Positions 44,452 to 54,700 of a stretch of DNA of 64,000 bases are shown piece by piece; within the stretch, counting starts at the first letter, position 1, and each line of letters opens with the position of its first letter. The notes under the pieces are model-generated. The model was not told the DNA's origin. It worked only from the letters and a program-made list of their open reading frames with translations, and searched no databases. This stretch comes from an uncultured Fodinibius sp. GTDB lineage: Bacteria; Bacteroidota; Rhodothermia; Balneolales; Balneolaceae. Both the position numbers and the translations under genes were made by a program. Where the stretch lies: assembly GCA_913056235.1 (NCBI GenBank), contig CAJXMW010000002.1, positions 186,001 to 250,000 of the forward strand. The letters run 5' to 3'.

Positions 44452-45058
44452 CTAAACCAGGGACGATAAAGGCATCGTCATTAAGTTTTTTATCTATCGC
44501 AGCCGTAATGGTGTGCACGTCAGGATGCTTTTCTTCCAAACGCTGCAACCCTTCCGGTGCACAAATTAACGATACAAACCGCAGATGTTGTGCTCCCTGT
44601 TCTTTGAGAAAAGAGAGGGCGTCGTCAGCACTTCCGCCCGTAGCCAGCATCGGATCGACCACCAACACCATATCCTTTTCTACGCCATCAGGTATATTGG
44701 AATAATAATCCACCGGTTCATGTGTTTCCTCATCCCGGTACATTCCCAGGTGACCGACTTTGGCATTGGGTATAAATTGGAGCAACGAATCCGAGAGTCC
44801 AAGCCCAGCTCGTAAAATAGGGACCACCATCACATCCTGGTCAATATCGTAGCCCGTTGTTTTCTCAATGGGCGTTTCGATCTCAAATGTTTTTTGGGGC
44901 AAATCTTTCAGGGCGTGATACGCCAGGATTACCGCAATACGTTTGAGTGCTCCTCTGAATTCGGCCGTTTTGGTCGAAACATCCCGCAGAATTGTGAGAT
45001 CCCTATTAATGACGGGATGTTCGATCAAAGTTACATTCTCGAAGTTTTGAGAAACCAT
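44417..45058 (-). CDS. upp: uracil phosphoribosyltransferase
   Basis: A 213-residue enzyme, the family's usual size. The PRPP-binding motif is VVDPMLATGGSADDAL, with VVPILRAGLGLSD and the C-terminal uracil-binding FIVPGLGDAGDRYFGT. It converts uracil plus PRPP to UMP in pyrimidine salvage. It follows the amino-acid symporter by 17 bp and overlaps the downstream lptC-like gene by up to 35 bp, so all four genes of this strand (symporter, upp, lptC, ostA-like) may form one transcript. Confidence 0.95.
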   Translation of the reverse strand: MVSQNFENVTLIEHPVINRDLTILRDVSTKTAEFRGALKRIAVILAYHALKDLPQKTFEIETPIEKTTGYDIDQDVMVVPILRAGLGLSDSLLQFIPNAKVGHLGMYRDEETHEPVDYYSNIPDGVEKDMVLVVDPMLATGGSADDALSFLKEQGAQHLRFVSLICAPEGLQRLEEKHPDVHTITAAIDKKLNDDAFIVPGLGDAGDRYFGTT

Positions 45059-45075
45059 GCGACTGCGATTATAGA

Positions 45076-46737
45076 TTATGATTCAGGTGTATCGTGTTCT
45101 TTGTTGAAATATTTTTGAGTAATGTTGTAAGCTACTCCGGACAGTGCAAATAGTGCAATGATGTTGAAGAAGGCCATCAGTCCCAGCATCACGTCGCCAA
45201 ATGCCCAGACGGTAGCAAGACTCACAATAGCACCTAAAAAGTGCATAGCTACGTAAGTCAATCGATAGTAGAATATTGATTTAAAGCCAAACAGATATTG
45301 AGCGGCGCGGTCGCCGTAGTAGCTCCAGCTGATGGAGGTGGACACCGCAAACAGAAATATCGCAATGGTTACGATATATCCACCGCCGGGTACAATGGGA
45401 GCTAATCCTTTTTCAAATGCCGCCGAGGTCAGAGGTGCACCGTTCTGTACTACGCCTCCATACAGGGTCGATAATTGGGACCCATTTTCGCTGTAAGCGA
45501 TCACTCCCTCGTCGGTAATTTCCACACGACCAGAGAAAGGATGGGAGTAGCCTGCATCCGTAAACATAGTATCAACGGGGGCTTTGTAGTGTTGCATATT
45601 CCCGTTTTGGGCCAGTCCATGTTCGAAATAGAGTACTTCCGCACCAGGATTGGCCGTTTCACCGGTCATTTGTGAGCTTACATCATAGGTTACTACATCA
45701 GCTGCAGGATCTATGGGAGATTTGTGTTGCGAATCCCAAGAACCGGTAGAAACAATAACAAGCCCTGTCATGGTACAGATGATGAGTGTATCAATAAAAG
45801 GTTCGAGCAGTGCCACTACGCCTTCGCGAACCGGTTCATCTGTTTTGGCTGCAGAGTGGGCGATAGGAGCCGATCCCTGTCCTGCCTCGTTGGAGAAAAT
45901 TCCTCGTTGAACACCGTAGCTCAAAGTGAAAATCAAGGCACCTGAGCCAACGCCAAGTGCTCCGGCCTGTGGATTAAATGCGTTAAAGACAATTGCCTGT
46001 AAAGAGGGAATAATTGATTCGTAGTTAAGAAGCAAAATAGTGATGGCCCCCAATACATAAATAACTCCCATGAACGGAACCAGCTTTGAGGTCACTTTAC
46101 CTATTCGCTTAATTCCCCCAAGTACAACAGCGGCAACCAAACTGGCCGTAATTAAGCCCGTTATCCATAGCGGAATTTGAAAGTCGGTGTTCATCATATC
46201 GGCCACCGAGTTCGCCTGAACCGCATTCCCGGTCAGGAAGGCACAAATAGCCGCTGAAGTAGCGAATGCCACGGCTAGCCATTTCCAATTTTCGCCGAGA
46301 CCACGTTCGATATAATACATGGGGCCACCGGATACGCTACCGTCGGGATTCGTCCCTCGATATTCCTGAGCAAGAGTGACCTCGGTGTATTTAATAGCCA
46401 TCCCAAAAATAGCTGTAACCCACATCCAGAATAAGGCGCCGGGCCCACCATAGTGAATAGCGAGTGCCACACCTACAATATTACCGGTACCAACCGTGGC
46501 AGAGAGAGCTGTCGTGAGTGCCTGAAAGTGGTTGATGTCGCCTTCGTCTTCCGGATCATCATAGAAACCGGTAACAACCTTTAATCCGTGTTTAAATTTT
46601 CTTATTTGGATAAAACCCATACGGATGGTGATATAAAGTCCAAAGACCAAAAGGATGGCCACCATCGCCGGGAAAGATTCGGGGAAATTCCAGATGTAGT
46701 GTTCGAGAGTGGTAATTATCGAATCAAATGTCTCCAT
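45076..46737 (-). CDS. alanine/glycine:cation symporter (AGCS family)
   Basis: A 553-residue inner-membrane transporter. Family motifs: TTALSATVGTGNIVGVALAI, GGPMYYIERGLG and FSNEAGQGSAPIAHSAAKT. About ten to eleven transmembrane segments are visible. Between residues about 330 and 440 is an extra soluble insertion (from SWDSQHKSPIDPAADV to the ITDEGVIAYSENG region), absent from the shortest AGCS members. It imports alanine or glycine with sodium or protons; sodium would suit a marine cell. First gene of the likely upp-lptC-ostA transcript, divergent from the HU gene. Confidence 0.9.
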   Translation of the reverse strand: METFDSIITTLEHYIWNFPESFPAMVAILLVFGLYITIRMGFIQIRKFKHGLKVVTGFYDDPEDEGDINHFQALTTALSATVGTGNIVGVALAIHYGGPGALFWMWVTAIFGMAIKYTEVTLAQEYRGTNPDGSVSGGPMYYIERGLGENWKWLAVAFATSAAICAFLTGNAVQANSVADMMNTDFQIPLWITGLITASLVAAVVLGGIKRIGKVTSKLVPFMGVIYVLGAITILLLNYESIIPSLQAIVFNAFNPQAGALGVGSGALIFTLSYGVQRGIFSNEAGQGSAPIAHSAAKTDEPVREGVVALLEPFIDTLIICTMTGLVIVSTGSWDSQHKSPIDPAADVVTYDVSSQMTGETANPGAEVLYFEHGLAQNGNMQHYKAPVDTMFTDAGYSHPFSGRVEITDEGVIAYSENGSQLSTLYGGVVQNGAPLTSAAFEKGLAPIVPGGGYIVTIAIFLFAVSTSISWSYYGDRAAQYLFGFKSIFYYRLTYVAMHFLGAIVSLATVWAFGDVMLGLMAFFNIIALFALSGVAYNITQKYFNKEHDTPES

Positions 46738-46901
46738 GTATCAGGGTCTACTTAAGTTATGTTGAGGACGAATCAGGCGGAATGTATAAAAAGATTTTCG
46801 AATTTTTTAGATTTAATTAAGAAAATGACTATGACAAACCATTAAAAAACGTTAAAATGAAATAAGTAGCACCAATGATCGTCATAATTTCTTAACGAAC
46901 T

Positions 46902-46909
46902 TATATTTA
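46902..46909 (+). promoter_or_regulatory. possible -7 element (TATATTTA) of the HU gene
   Basis: One mismatch to TAnnTTTG, 50 bp before the HU start codon. No good -33 box. Confidence 0.25.
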
Positions 46910-46958
46910 AGGAAGGATATCGGTTTAATCTGATTTTTAAAATAAAGGGTGACGTTCT

Positions 46959-47255
46959 ATGACTAAAGCAGATATCGTTGATGTTATTGCATCATCAACA
47001 GGACTTACAAAAGTGGAGACTGAGGCGGTTGTCAATGGTTTTATGGAAACAGTCATTGACGCCATGAAGCGAGGCGAACATATCGAGCTCCGAGGTTTCG
47101 GAAGTTTTAAAGTTGTAAAACGGGCCCAACGTGTGGCTCGTAATCCTAAAACAAATGAAGAGGTTATTGTCCCGGAACAATATGTGCCGGTATTAAAAAT
47201 GTCGAAAGACTTTAAAGAAGCTGTCAACGAATCGATGATGGAAGAGGAGGATTAG
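46959..47255 (+). CDS. HU/IHF-family DNA-binding protein
   Basis: A 98-residue nucleoid protein. It has the helical base MTKADIVDVIASSTGLTK, IELRGFGSFKVV, and the beta-arm with the DNA-intercalating RNPKT (residues about 68-72). The C-terminal acidic tail (MMEEED) is an addition. It bends DNA as a dimer; IHF-like or HU-like cannot be separated by eye. It lies upstream of the tiny basic-peptide gene on the same strand, 125 bp apart, with a small hairpin (47334-47351) between. Confidence 0.93.
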   Translation: MTKADIVDVIASSTGLTKVETEAVVNGFMETVIDAMKRGEHIELRGFGSFKVVKRAQRVARNPKTNEEVIVPEQYVPVLKMSKDFKEAVNESMMEEED

Positions 47256-47380
47256 GAAGAATTAATCCTGTTTTTTCAAAAAGCTGGGATTCTCATGTAG
47301 GATATTCGTATCTTAGCAAGTTATATTACCCCAGATACCTACCAAGGTATCATCGAATTTTTAAAAAGAAGGTGAGTACT

Positions 47381-47470
47381 ATGCCAAGCGGAAAAAAGAG
47401 AAAGCGATCAAAAATTGCCAAGCACAAGCGCAAAAAGCGACTGCGTAAGAATCGCCACAAGAAGAAATAG
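47381..47470 (+). CDS. AURKAIP1/COX24-domain-like basic 29-residue peptide
   Basis: A complete small gene: AAGGTGAG lies five bp before the ATG, 29 codons, then TAG and a strong terminator. The product MPSGKKRKRSKIAKHK..., ending in KNRHKKK, is over half Lys/Arg and matches the tiny COX24/AURKAIP1-domain proteins annotated in many Bacteroidota, thought to be ribosome-associated. It is not a by-product of another frame: start, ribosome site and terminator all fit. The exact role is not established from this sequence; ribosomal small-subunit association is my inference from the family. Confidence 0.85.
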   Translation: MPSGKKRKRSKIAKHKRKKRLRKNRHKKK

Positions 47471-47494
47471 GTAGATTCCAGAGTATATCAAAAC

Positions 47495-47525
47495 AAAAAG
47501 GCCTTCAAATCTGAAGGCCTTTTTT
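47495..47525 (+). terminator. terminator of the COX24-like gene
   Basis: Thirteen-pair stem (47495-47507 with 47512-47524), four-base loop; the T-run at 47520-47525 forms the tail. Confidence 0.92.
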
Positions 47526-47643
47526 ATTGGCAAAAGTATATACGTGTTATCCTTGATTTATTTTTCGGAGCATAGTCTGCCTAGCCATAGCACTTTATTT
47601 GCTAAGAAGGATTGTCAGCTACTGCTTTTATAAGCAGGATCTG

Positions 47644-48294
47644 TCAGGCTGCCTGCGACTCCAGCGTTTTATCCGCAATATTCAGGACTTTTTGCGATTT
47701 AACCAACAGTTCTTGCAGGCATTTGATCACAAAGTCGTGTACATCATTCAGACTGTTGAGATCCGTCAGCGTATATTGAAAGTAGGAAATCAGGTTTATA
47801 GCGGTTAAATATTTGTTGCTTTCGGTGCCTTCCACTTCGATATGCCAGCGGGTAATTATATCATCATCAGCCAGCAATTGATTAACCTCTTTGCTGATTT
47901 CTTCCATCCATTCGCTTGCTGCTTCCATGCGGTGGTTACCATTATGGGCAGCCAGTTGCGGATGCGGAGCCTTCTCGTTGAAGAGCCAGGTAATTTCTAT
48001 ATCAATAACCGGAGTAATATTAGTGCTGACCATATTTTCTTCTTGTAGAAACGGATGTTCATCCATTCCTTCAAGCTGCTTGGCCAGCACCGTTTCCCGA
48101 AAACGATCCCAGTCGAAATTTAACGATAATGCTTTCAGAAAGTTAGACTGCCTACTCAGGTCAAATTCGATTTCCAGTCCCGTTGCATTTATTCTATCTT
48201 CATTCCATGTTCGAAAAGAATTGATCGTCAGGTCTCTCTCGCTTAGGTCACTTTCAATCCGGTTCACTACAGAGTTGAATATCGGATATGTCAT
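47644..48294 (-). CDS. conserved-looking soluble protein of unknown function
   Basis: A 216-residue protein that I do not recognise. It has no signal or membrane segment. The first 100 residues appear mixed alpha/beta (INATGLEIEFDLSRQ, PVIDIEITWLFN), the next part is helical with acidic residues (RMEAASEWMEEISKEVNQLL), and there is a second beta stretch (DIITRWHIEVEG) before a helical C-terminus. It stands alone between the COX24-like gene's terminator and the divergent NFACT gene. Confidence 0.6.
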   Translation of the reverse strand: MTYPIFNSVVNRIESDLSERDLTINSFRTWNEDRINATGLEIEFDLSRQSNFLKALSLNFDWDRFRETVLAKQLEGMDEHPFLQEENMVSTNITPVIDIEITWLFNEKAPHPQLAAHNGNHRMEAASEWMEEISKEVNQLLADDDIITRWHIEVEGTESNKYLTAINLISYFQYTLTDLNSLNDVHDFVIKCLQELLVKSQKVLNIADKTLESQAA

Positions 48295-48347
48295 TCGTTC
48301 AACCTAGTTTATTTTAGTTAGATTTAAAGAACGTCTCTAATAAAAGT

Positions 48348-49937
48348 ATGAATAACTTTTACACGCTAATATATTTAAACCACGAGATAAAAGAAAAAAT
48401 TGAGGGTGCCTTTTTTAGCTTTGCCATATCGCCGCATAAAGATGTGTTGCATCTGTATATCGATCGCGGTGATGAAACATCGCGGCTGATATTCAGTGCT
48501 AATTTTAAAGAAACAGCTTTATTCCTGGATTTTTATCGCCCGCCTAAAAAAAGCAATGTCATTGAATTTTTCCCGTCACTGGAGGAGCAAAAAGTTACGG
48601 GTATGAGATTGGCTGACAAAGATCGTCTTGTCTCTATTTTCTTTGAGAATGGGCAGCATCTGCTGTTTAAATTATTTAGCGGCCATCCGAATGTATTTTT
48701 AGTTGAGGATGATATGATCATTGATGCGTTCAAAAATCCTGAAGAAGTCAAAGGGGAGACTCCGCCCGAACCACAGGCGCCAACTTTTTTGGATGAGGTA
48801 AGTCCAAAGCGGACAGCTAAGAACCAGATGACCGAAGTAAATCCACTGTTGCCGCGAAACCTACTGCCATACCTAATCGATCAGCATAATGTGGATGAGA
48901 TGGAACCTGAGGAGGTCAAAGCCTTTACTAAAGAGGCCAGTCAGGCGCTGTTGGATGATCCACATCCGCGGGTATTGAAGACCGGCGATTTTACGCTTTG
49001 GTCAACGGAATGGTTGGACATTCCCAGCGAAAAAGAGTGTAGCGAAGTGAATGATTGTGTGGCTTTTGCCTATAAAAATGCGGTACACCTGCGCAGGCTT
49101 CATGACAAGAAGAAAGATGTTGTTGAGTTTTTGGAACGAAGTAAAGCACAAAAAGAGAGCCTAATTAATCAACTGCAGCAGGCGGACAAAAGCTTGGAGC
49201 GCTCTGATGAATACGAAAAATATGGTCACCTGCTGATGGCTCATGCACATGAAGAAATCACGGAGGGTACGACCGAAATTACGGTCGAGGATTTTTACGA
49301 AGAAGATGAAGAAGTTTCAATCCCACTGAAAGAAGACAAAGATATTGCGGGGAATGCCGAATATTATTACGAGAAAGCCAAGGATGCGAAGAAATCGTAT
49401 CAGAAGGCGAAGCAGCGGCTGCCTAAGGTGAAGAAGGATTTAAAGGAAGTGGAAACATTGCTGGATGAGATCAGCGAGATCGAACACCTTCCGGATTTAG
49501 ACAGCTGGATCAAAAACAACAAGGCGAAGCTCGAGGAGTTTGGATTTGGCAGCAGCGAGGATAAGCAGGCGTCCTCACCATACCGAAAATTCAAGGAGGG
49601 CAAGTACGAGATTTGGATAGGCAAAAATGCCAAGAGCAACGATAAGCTGACCAGCCATGCCCATAAGGAGGATGTGTGGCTGCATGCCCGCGGCGTGGGT
49701 GGGTCACATGTGGTGATTCGCATGGGGAACACCAAAGATTATCCGCCGCAGCGCGTGCTTTTGAAAGCTGCCAGTTATGCCGCGTACTACTCCAAGGCTC
49801 GTGGAATGAAAGCGGCCCCCGTCATGTACACAAAGGTTAAATATGTGCGCAAGCCCAAAGGGGCGGCCCCCGGTGCCGTGGTGGTAGAGCGCGAACAGGT
49901 TGAGATGGTCCCCCCAATGAAACCGAAAAGTAATTAA
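48348..49937 (+). CDS. NFACT-family ribosome quality-control protein (RqcH/Rqc2-like)
   Basis: A 529-residue protein with the NFACT architecture: an N-terminal FbpA/Rqc2-type domain (FYTLIYLNHEIKEKIEGAFF onward), helix-hairpin-helix, a long coiled coil rich in Lys/Glu (about 245-400), and the C-terminal NFACT-R domain with WLHARGVGGSHVVIR. RqcH binds stalled 50S subunits and adds alanine tails to nascent chains. It is somewhat shorter than Bacillus RqcH, mostly in the N-terminal half. Transcribed alone and divergent from the unknown gene at 47644. Confidence 0.88.
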   Translation: MNNFYTLIYLNHEIKEKIEGAFFSFAISPHKDVLHLYIDRGDETSRLIFSANFKETALFLDFYRPPKKSNVIEFFPSLEEQKVTGMRLADKDRLVSIFFENGQHLLFKLFSGHPNVFLVEDDMIIDAFKNPEEVKGETPPEPQAPTFLDEVSPKRTAKNQMTEVNPLLPRNLLPYLIDQHNVDEMEPEEVKAFTKEASQALLDDPHPRVLKTGDFTLWSTEWLDIPSEKECSEVNDCVAFAYKNAVHLRRLHDKKKDVVEFLERSKAQKESLINQLQQADKSLERSDEYEKYGHLLMAHAHEEITEGTTEITVEDFYEEDEEVSIPLKEDKDIAGNAEYYYEKAKDAKKSYQKAKQRLPKVKKDLKEVETLLDEISEIEHLPDLDSWIKNNKAKLEEFGFGSSEDKQASSPYRKFKEGKYEIWIGKNAKSNDKLTSHAHKEDVWLHARGVGGSHVVIRMGNTKDYPPQRVLLKAASYAAYYSKARGMKAAPVMYTKVKYVRKPKGAAPGAVVVEREQVEMVPPMKPKSN

Positions 49938-50070
49938 CGGTGATCTTTTATTTCCTGTCAAGGACTTGAGTCTCGTAGATTAATTTGGTGGCTCATTCTG
50001 AGTTTGGAACAGATTTATATTGAGAAATGATAATTTCGGATTCACAACAAGATCTAGCACCTAAGAAACA

Positions 50071-50628
50071 ATGATATCCAATTTACCAGATCGTATATTT
50101 TTGTGTGGCTTCATGGGAGCCGGAAAGTCGTTAATTGGTCATAAGCTGGCCGAGAAGCTGGAACGAACATTTTTGGATTTAGATGACAAAATTGAAGAAA
50201 AGGCCGGCCAGTCGATACCCGAAATATTTGACGAAACCGGAGAAGCCGGCTTCCGCACCCTCGAACGAAGAGCTCTGCAGGAAGTGATCCGAGAATTTGA
50301 GGGCGTTGTGGCACTGGGGGGCGGCAGCTTACAGAATCAACATATGGTAGATCATATCAAATTGAACGGTCTGCTTGTATTTATAGAAACGCCCATTTCT
50401 GTTATTTTAGACCGGATATCGGAGGACCAGAACAGGCCGCTGTTGTTGGATGAAGAAGGAAATCCCAAGGACCGTGCGCAGCTGAAAGAGGAATTGACGG
50501 CGTTGTACGAGCAACGGCTTCCGCTCTATCAACAGGCGGTGATTACGATATCAAACGAAGGACAGAATCCTGATAAGATAGTACAAACGTTATTGAAGAA
50601 GATTAGAAATCATGTCGAATATTATTGA
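50071..50628 (+). CDS. aroK: shikimate kinase
   Basis: A 185-residue kinase. The P-loop is GFMGAGKS (residues 13-20); the shikimate-binding LDLDDKIEEKAG, GEAGFRTLE and ALGGGSL motifs and the lid region NRPLL are all present. It makes shikimate-3-phosphate in aromatic amino-acid synthesis. Its last 17 bp overlap the start of aroB, so the two are translationally coupled. It begins the long plus-strand run to 62.0 kb. Confidence 0.95.
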   Translation: MISNLPDRIFLCGFMGAGKSLIGHKLAEKLERTFLDLDDKIEEKAGQSIPEIFDETGEAGFRTLERRALQEVIREFEGVVALGGGSLQNQHMVDHIKLNGLLVFIETPISVILDRISEDQNRPLLLDEEGNPKDRAQLKEELTALYEQRLPLYQQAVITISNEGQNPDKIVQTLLKKIRNHVEYY

Positions 50629-51700
50629 TGTACGCATTTCGCTGGAACAGCAGTATCAGATCGTTATTGGAGAGCACCTGCAGGAATCGTTTCGATCTTT
50701 CTGCGAGGAGCGATATTCAAGCGACAAGGTTTTTGTACTTGTTGATGAAAAAGTACATTCGCTGCATGCTGATCGGATCGAGAACCTGGTAGCATCATTT
50801 GCAAATCCTCATTTCATCAAAGTACCCGAGGGAGAAGCCTCAAAATCGGTTGCTCAGTGGAGCAGTATTGTTGATGAAATCCTGGCGGTTGGCTCCGAGC
50901 GTAGTACGCCACTGCTGGCCGTGGGCGGAGGCGTTACGGGTGATTTGGGCGGATTCGTGGCATCGACTGTGCTGCGAGGCATCCCGCTCATCCACATGCC
51001 AACCTCGTTGTTGGCCATGGTGGACAGTTCAATAGGGGGGAAAACAGGCGTCAATCATGGCACCGGCAAGAATTTGATTGGTGCGTTTTACCAACCTGAT
51101 GCTGTGTTCTCAGATATCGCATTCTTGGAAACGCTCGAACAAAAAGAGTGGGTTACGGGGCTGGCAGAGATTTTGAAATACGCCGCTATCCGCAATCCTG
51201 AGCTATTTGATGAGCTGGAAGAGCTTGTGCACCAGCCACTTACGCCCAAGCAACGGTGGGCCAAAGTAGTAGAGCAAAGTGCGCGCATCAAAACGGATAT
51301 CGTGGAGGAAGATACCCTGGAGGCGGGCACTCGAGCGTATCTGAATTTTGGTCACAGCTTTGGGCACGCCCTCGAAAAGGTATCCGGCTATGGAAAACTG
51401 TCGCATGGCGAAGCCGTATTCGTGGGGATGATTGCCGCTACTTATTTTTCCAGCGAGCTGGGGCATTCGGTGGATGATGCACGTTTTGATCCTTTCATTT
51501 CGTTATATCGACAACAGATGCAACAGCTGCCCAGCGATATCGATACACTCATCGAAGCAATGAAGACTGACAAGAAAATAAAGAATAACATCCTGCGATT
51601 AGTGTTATTGAATGGCTGGGGTTCCCCTTATATTTATGAATGTACTAATTATTCAAAATTAGAGGATGCCTGGGAATATGCTCTGGCTCAGTTCAACTAA
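50612..51700 (+). CDS. aroB: 3-dehydroquinate synthase
   Basis: A 362-residue NAD- and metal-dependent enzyme. Motifs include GGGVTGDLGGFVAST, LRGIPLIHMPTSLLAMVDSSIGGK (split by the active-site loop), GTGKNLIGAFYQP, and the metal-ligand segments ALEIL/AEILKYAAI and FGHSFGHALE. It cyclises DAHP to 3-dehydroquinate, the second step of the shikimate pathway, two steps before the product of the neighbouring aroK is used. Starts inside the 3' end of aroK. Confidence 0.96.
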   Translation: MSNIIDVRISLEQQYQIVIGEHLQESFRSFCEERYSSDKVFVLVDEKVHSLHADRIENLVASFANPHFIKVPEGEASKSVAQWSSIVDEILAVGSERSTPLLAVGGGVTGDLGGFVASTVLRGIPLIHMPTSLLAMVDSSIGGKTGVNHGTGKNLIGAFYQPDAVFSDIAFLETLEQKEWVTGLAEILKYAAIRNPELFDELEELVHQPLTPKQRWAKVVEQSARIKTDIVEEDTLEAGTRAYLNFGHSFGHALEKVSGYGKLSHGEAVFVGMIAATYFSSELGHSVDDARFDPFISLYRQQMQQLPSDIDTLIEAMKTDKKIKNNILRLVLLNGWGSPYIYECTNYSKLEDAWEYALAQFN

Positions 51701-51721
51701 AAATTATTAAGATACACGCAG

Positions 51722-54700
51722 GTGTTTTTCCGCTGGTTACATAAGAGCTGGAAGTATTTTTGGGGCATTGTCTTTTCGCTCCTGCTGACGATCCTTTTGG
51801 TCGTGGCAGCGGCTATTGGACTCCTACAGCTTGATGTTACCCAAGACTATATCACTGATCGCATTGAGCAGCAGGTTGAGCATACCTACAAAGCTGACCT
51901 TTCTATTGGTGATCTCGATGGTTTTTTGCCCTTTCAGTTGAATTTGCATGATGTAATGCTGACGCGAACCGATTCTGCTTCTTCAGATACCTTGCTCACT
52001 GTACAGCAGATGAGCAGCAAAATTGATGTCTGGGGGTTGCTTCAAAAGAAAGTTACGATAACTAGCTTTTCTGTAGATAAACCGAAGCTTAGGCTTCGGT
52101 CGGACGCCCAGGGGAAGATCCGTTTATTGGAGCGGAATCCGGAGCCATCGAAGGGGACGTCTAAGTCCGGCAGAGAGCCGTGGCTGAGCTCGGTGGAAAT
52201 TGTTGCTCCAGGCGTATCAGTTAAGGATGGGGCAGTATATCTTGAGTCTACAACTACGAAAAACCAAATCGGTAATCTTCCGCCCTCATTTTCATTATCA
52301 AATATCCAGACGGAACTATTTGTGGATTGGAGTAATCACCAACGCTATTTGGATATTGAGTCCTTTTCTGCGAAGACTAGTAACCTAAAGATGGGGCAAA
52401 TTGAATTTTCGGGACAGCTCTACAGCGACGATCGCTACCTGGAGTTCAACTCATTTTATCTGACGTTGGGAAACTCAAAATTTGTACTCAATGGAGAAAT
52501 CGATGGTTTAAATCTTTTACAGCCTGATTTTACTGGTCAGTTCATAAACGCCAAGTACAACTTGAATATTAATTCCGATGGATTTTACCTGCAGGATCTG
52601 AGTGATCTGCTTGGTGATCTACCGGAGGTTGAATCACCGTTGACGATGGATATTCGCACGGAGGGCACGACCGATTCGCTTTGGGTTGACCGGGCATCAT
52701 TTGAAATGGATGAAAGCATCGTCAATTTTAATGGTCTGCTAAAAAACCTGCAACATCAACAGACACTTGCTTACGAGATCAGACTTGATCAGCTGGATTT
52801 ACGGAAACCGGCGCTTGATCAGCTTTTTAGTGATTTTAAGGCCCCGCAATTTCGAGCCCTTGAAGATCTTACAGCCTCAGGCAAAGCAAATGGTAGTCTG
52901 GATTCAGTGAGTGTAAACCTGTCGTTTGAGAGTCCGCTCGGCCAATTGACGATGAAGGGACAAAGCCAACTTGCAAAGCCATATCGTTATCAGGGATCAA
53001 TGGAAGGCACAAACCTTGATGTGAGTTCGCTGCTTGATACTGCCGTGGATACCACTTCGCTTAATTTTTCGGCCGAGCTAAACGGCGCCGGTATAACATT
53101 GGAAGATGCTGTCTCTAATTTTGAGGCTGACTTCACAAACAGCAGGGTTAACAATATTAATTTTGAAAGTCTGACCCTTTCTTCTTCGTTGGATAAAGGC
53201 TACTGGAGCCATGAATACAACTATAAAAATGGGAGAGCCGCCATCAGCGGATCCGGATGGGTTGACTTTAGTCGCGACGAGCCGCCCATTTCGATGCAGG
53301 GAAACGCCCAGCATATCGATTTAGCTAACATTTTTAAGGGTTTGGGCGTAGCTTCGTCTGAGCTTAATTTCGATTACAATGTAGAGATGCAGGATCTTAC
53401 GCCGAACCGCATCCAGGGACGTGCTAATCTAGATGTAAAGCCATCGATAATTGGCGGCGACAGTGTACGAGCTCACCAGCTCTATATGGACTTGAATTCA
53501 CCCGATGAGCAGTCACGTACTTTTCGCCTGACAAGCTCCCTTTTTGATATGAATTTGACTGGACAGATTGTACCGGGTGATATCGTTGACCAGGCACAAT
53601 ACTGGGCGGCGTATTTGAGTAACAGGTTTAAGGCTGAGATACTTATGAATGCCCCGGCCAACTCGCAGGCGGCCGGTACACCACCAAGCCGCAATGTCGT
53701 GGTCGACGGTACAATAAAGGCCAAAGACCTTGGGCTCATCCAAAGGTATCTGCCCGACTTCCCTACGATAAATACAGATTCGCGCATTAATTTTAATGTT
53801 AATACTGATGGGACCCGGCTGCTGGTTTCGGCCGAAATGCAGGCTGATACGCTCTTTTATGATCAGCTTAACTTTAACAACACTCGTTCCCAGTTTACGG
53901 CCAGTTTTCGCAGTGATCAAACTTTCAGCGATTTTTCCTCCGTCGATTTCCAGGCCAACGTAGGCTCGCTCCAGACAGGGAAGGTTGATCTTGATTCAAT
54001 AAATGTAGACTTGTCGGTGAAAAAAGATTCGTTGCATTTAACCCAAAATATAGGCTCCATTTCTGACAATGCCCGTTTCCGAATGGCATTGAACTCCCAC
54101 AGGTCTGATTCTACGATTACGGTTGATGTGCAAAATTTCTTCTTGGGCAATACCGAATATGCCTGGACCAACGAGGAGATCCCTTCGCTAACGTACATGC
54201 GTAATGGCAACATAGAGTTCGATACGTTCAGTTTTCAAAACAGGAACGAGTATTTCCGGTTGCAGGGGACATTCAGTAAAAACCGTGCCGATTCACTCAC
54301 ATATATTCTTCGCGATATCAGCCTGGGTCGCATTTCTGACCTCATCAAAGGAGAGGTTAACTTTGGAGGGGTACTCAATGGCACGCTGGTAACGCGTTCC
54401 CTGACGCAGCAGCCGACTATACAGGGAGAGCTTGACGTTAACCGATTTGCTTTGAATCAGCGGATGATCGGCGACGTTCATTTTAATAGCAAATACAATC
54501 CCGACAAAGAACGTTTTGATACGCAGATAAATATTGTCACCGACTCGACCAAATATGAACAATACCTTGAATCCAACGATGATATCGGCCAGAATATCAG
54601 GCTGGATGGCTATTTCGTAACGCCCAAGCCCGAGGTAGAGCAAGATACAGTCTATTATTTTGATGCCGATTTCAAACAGATCGATATGTGGGTAATACCA

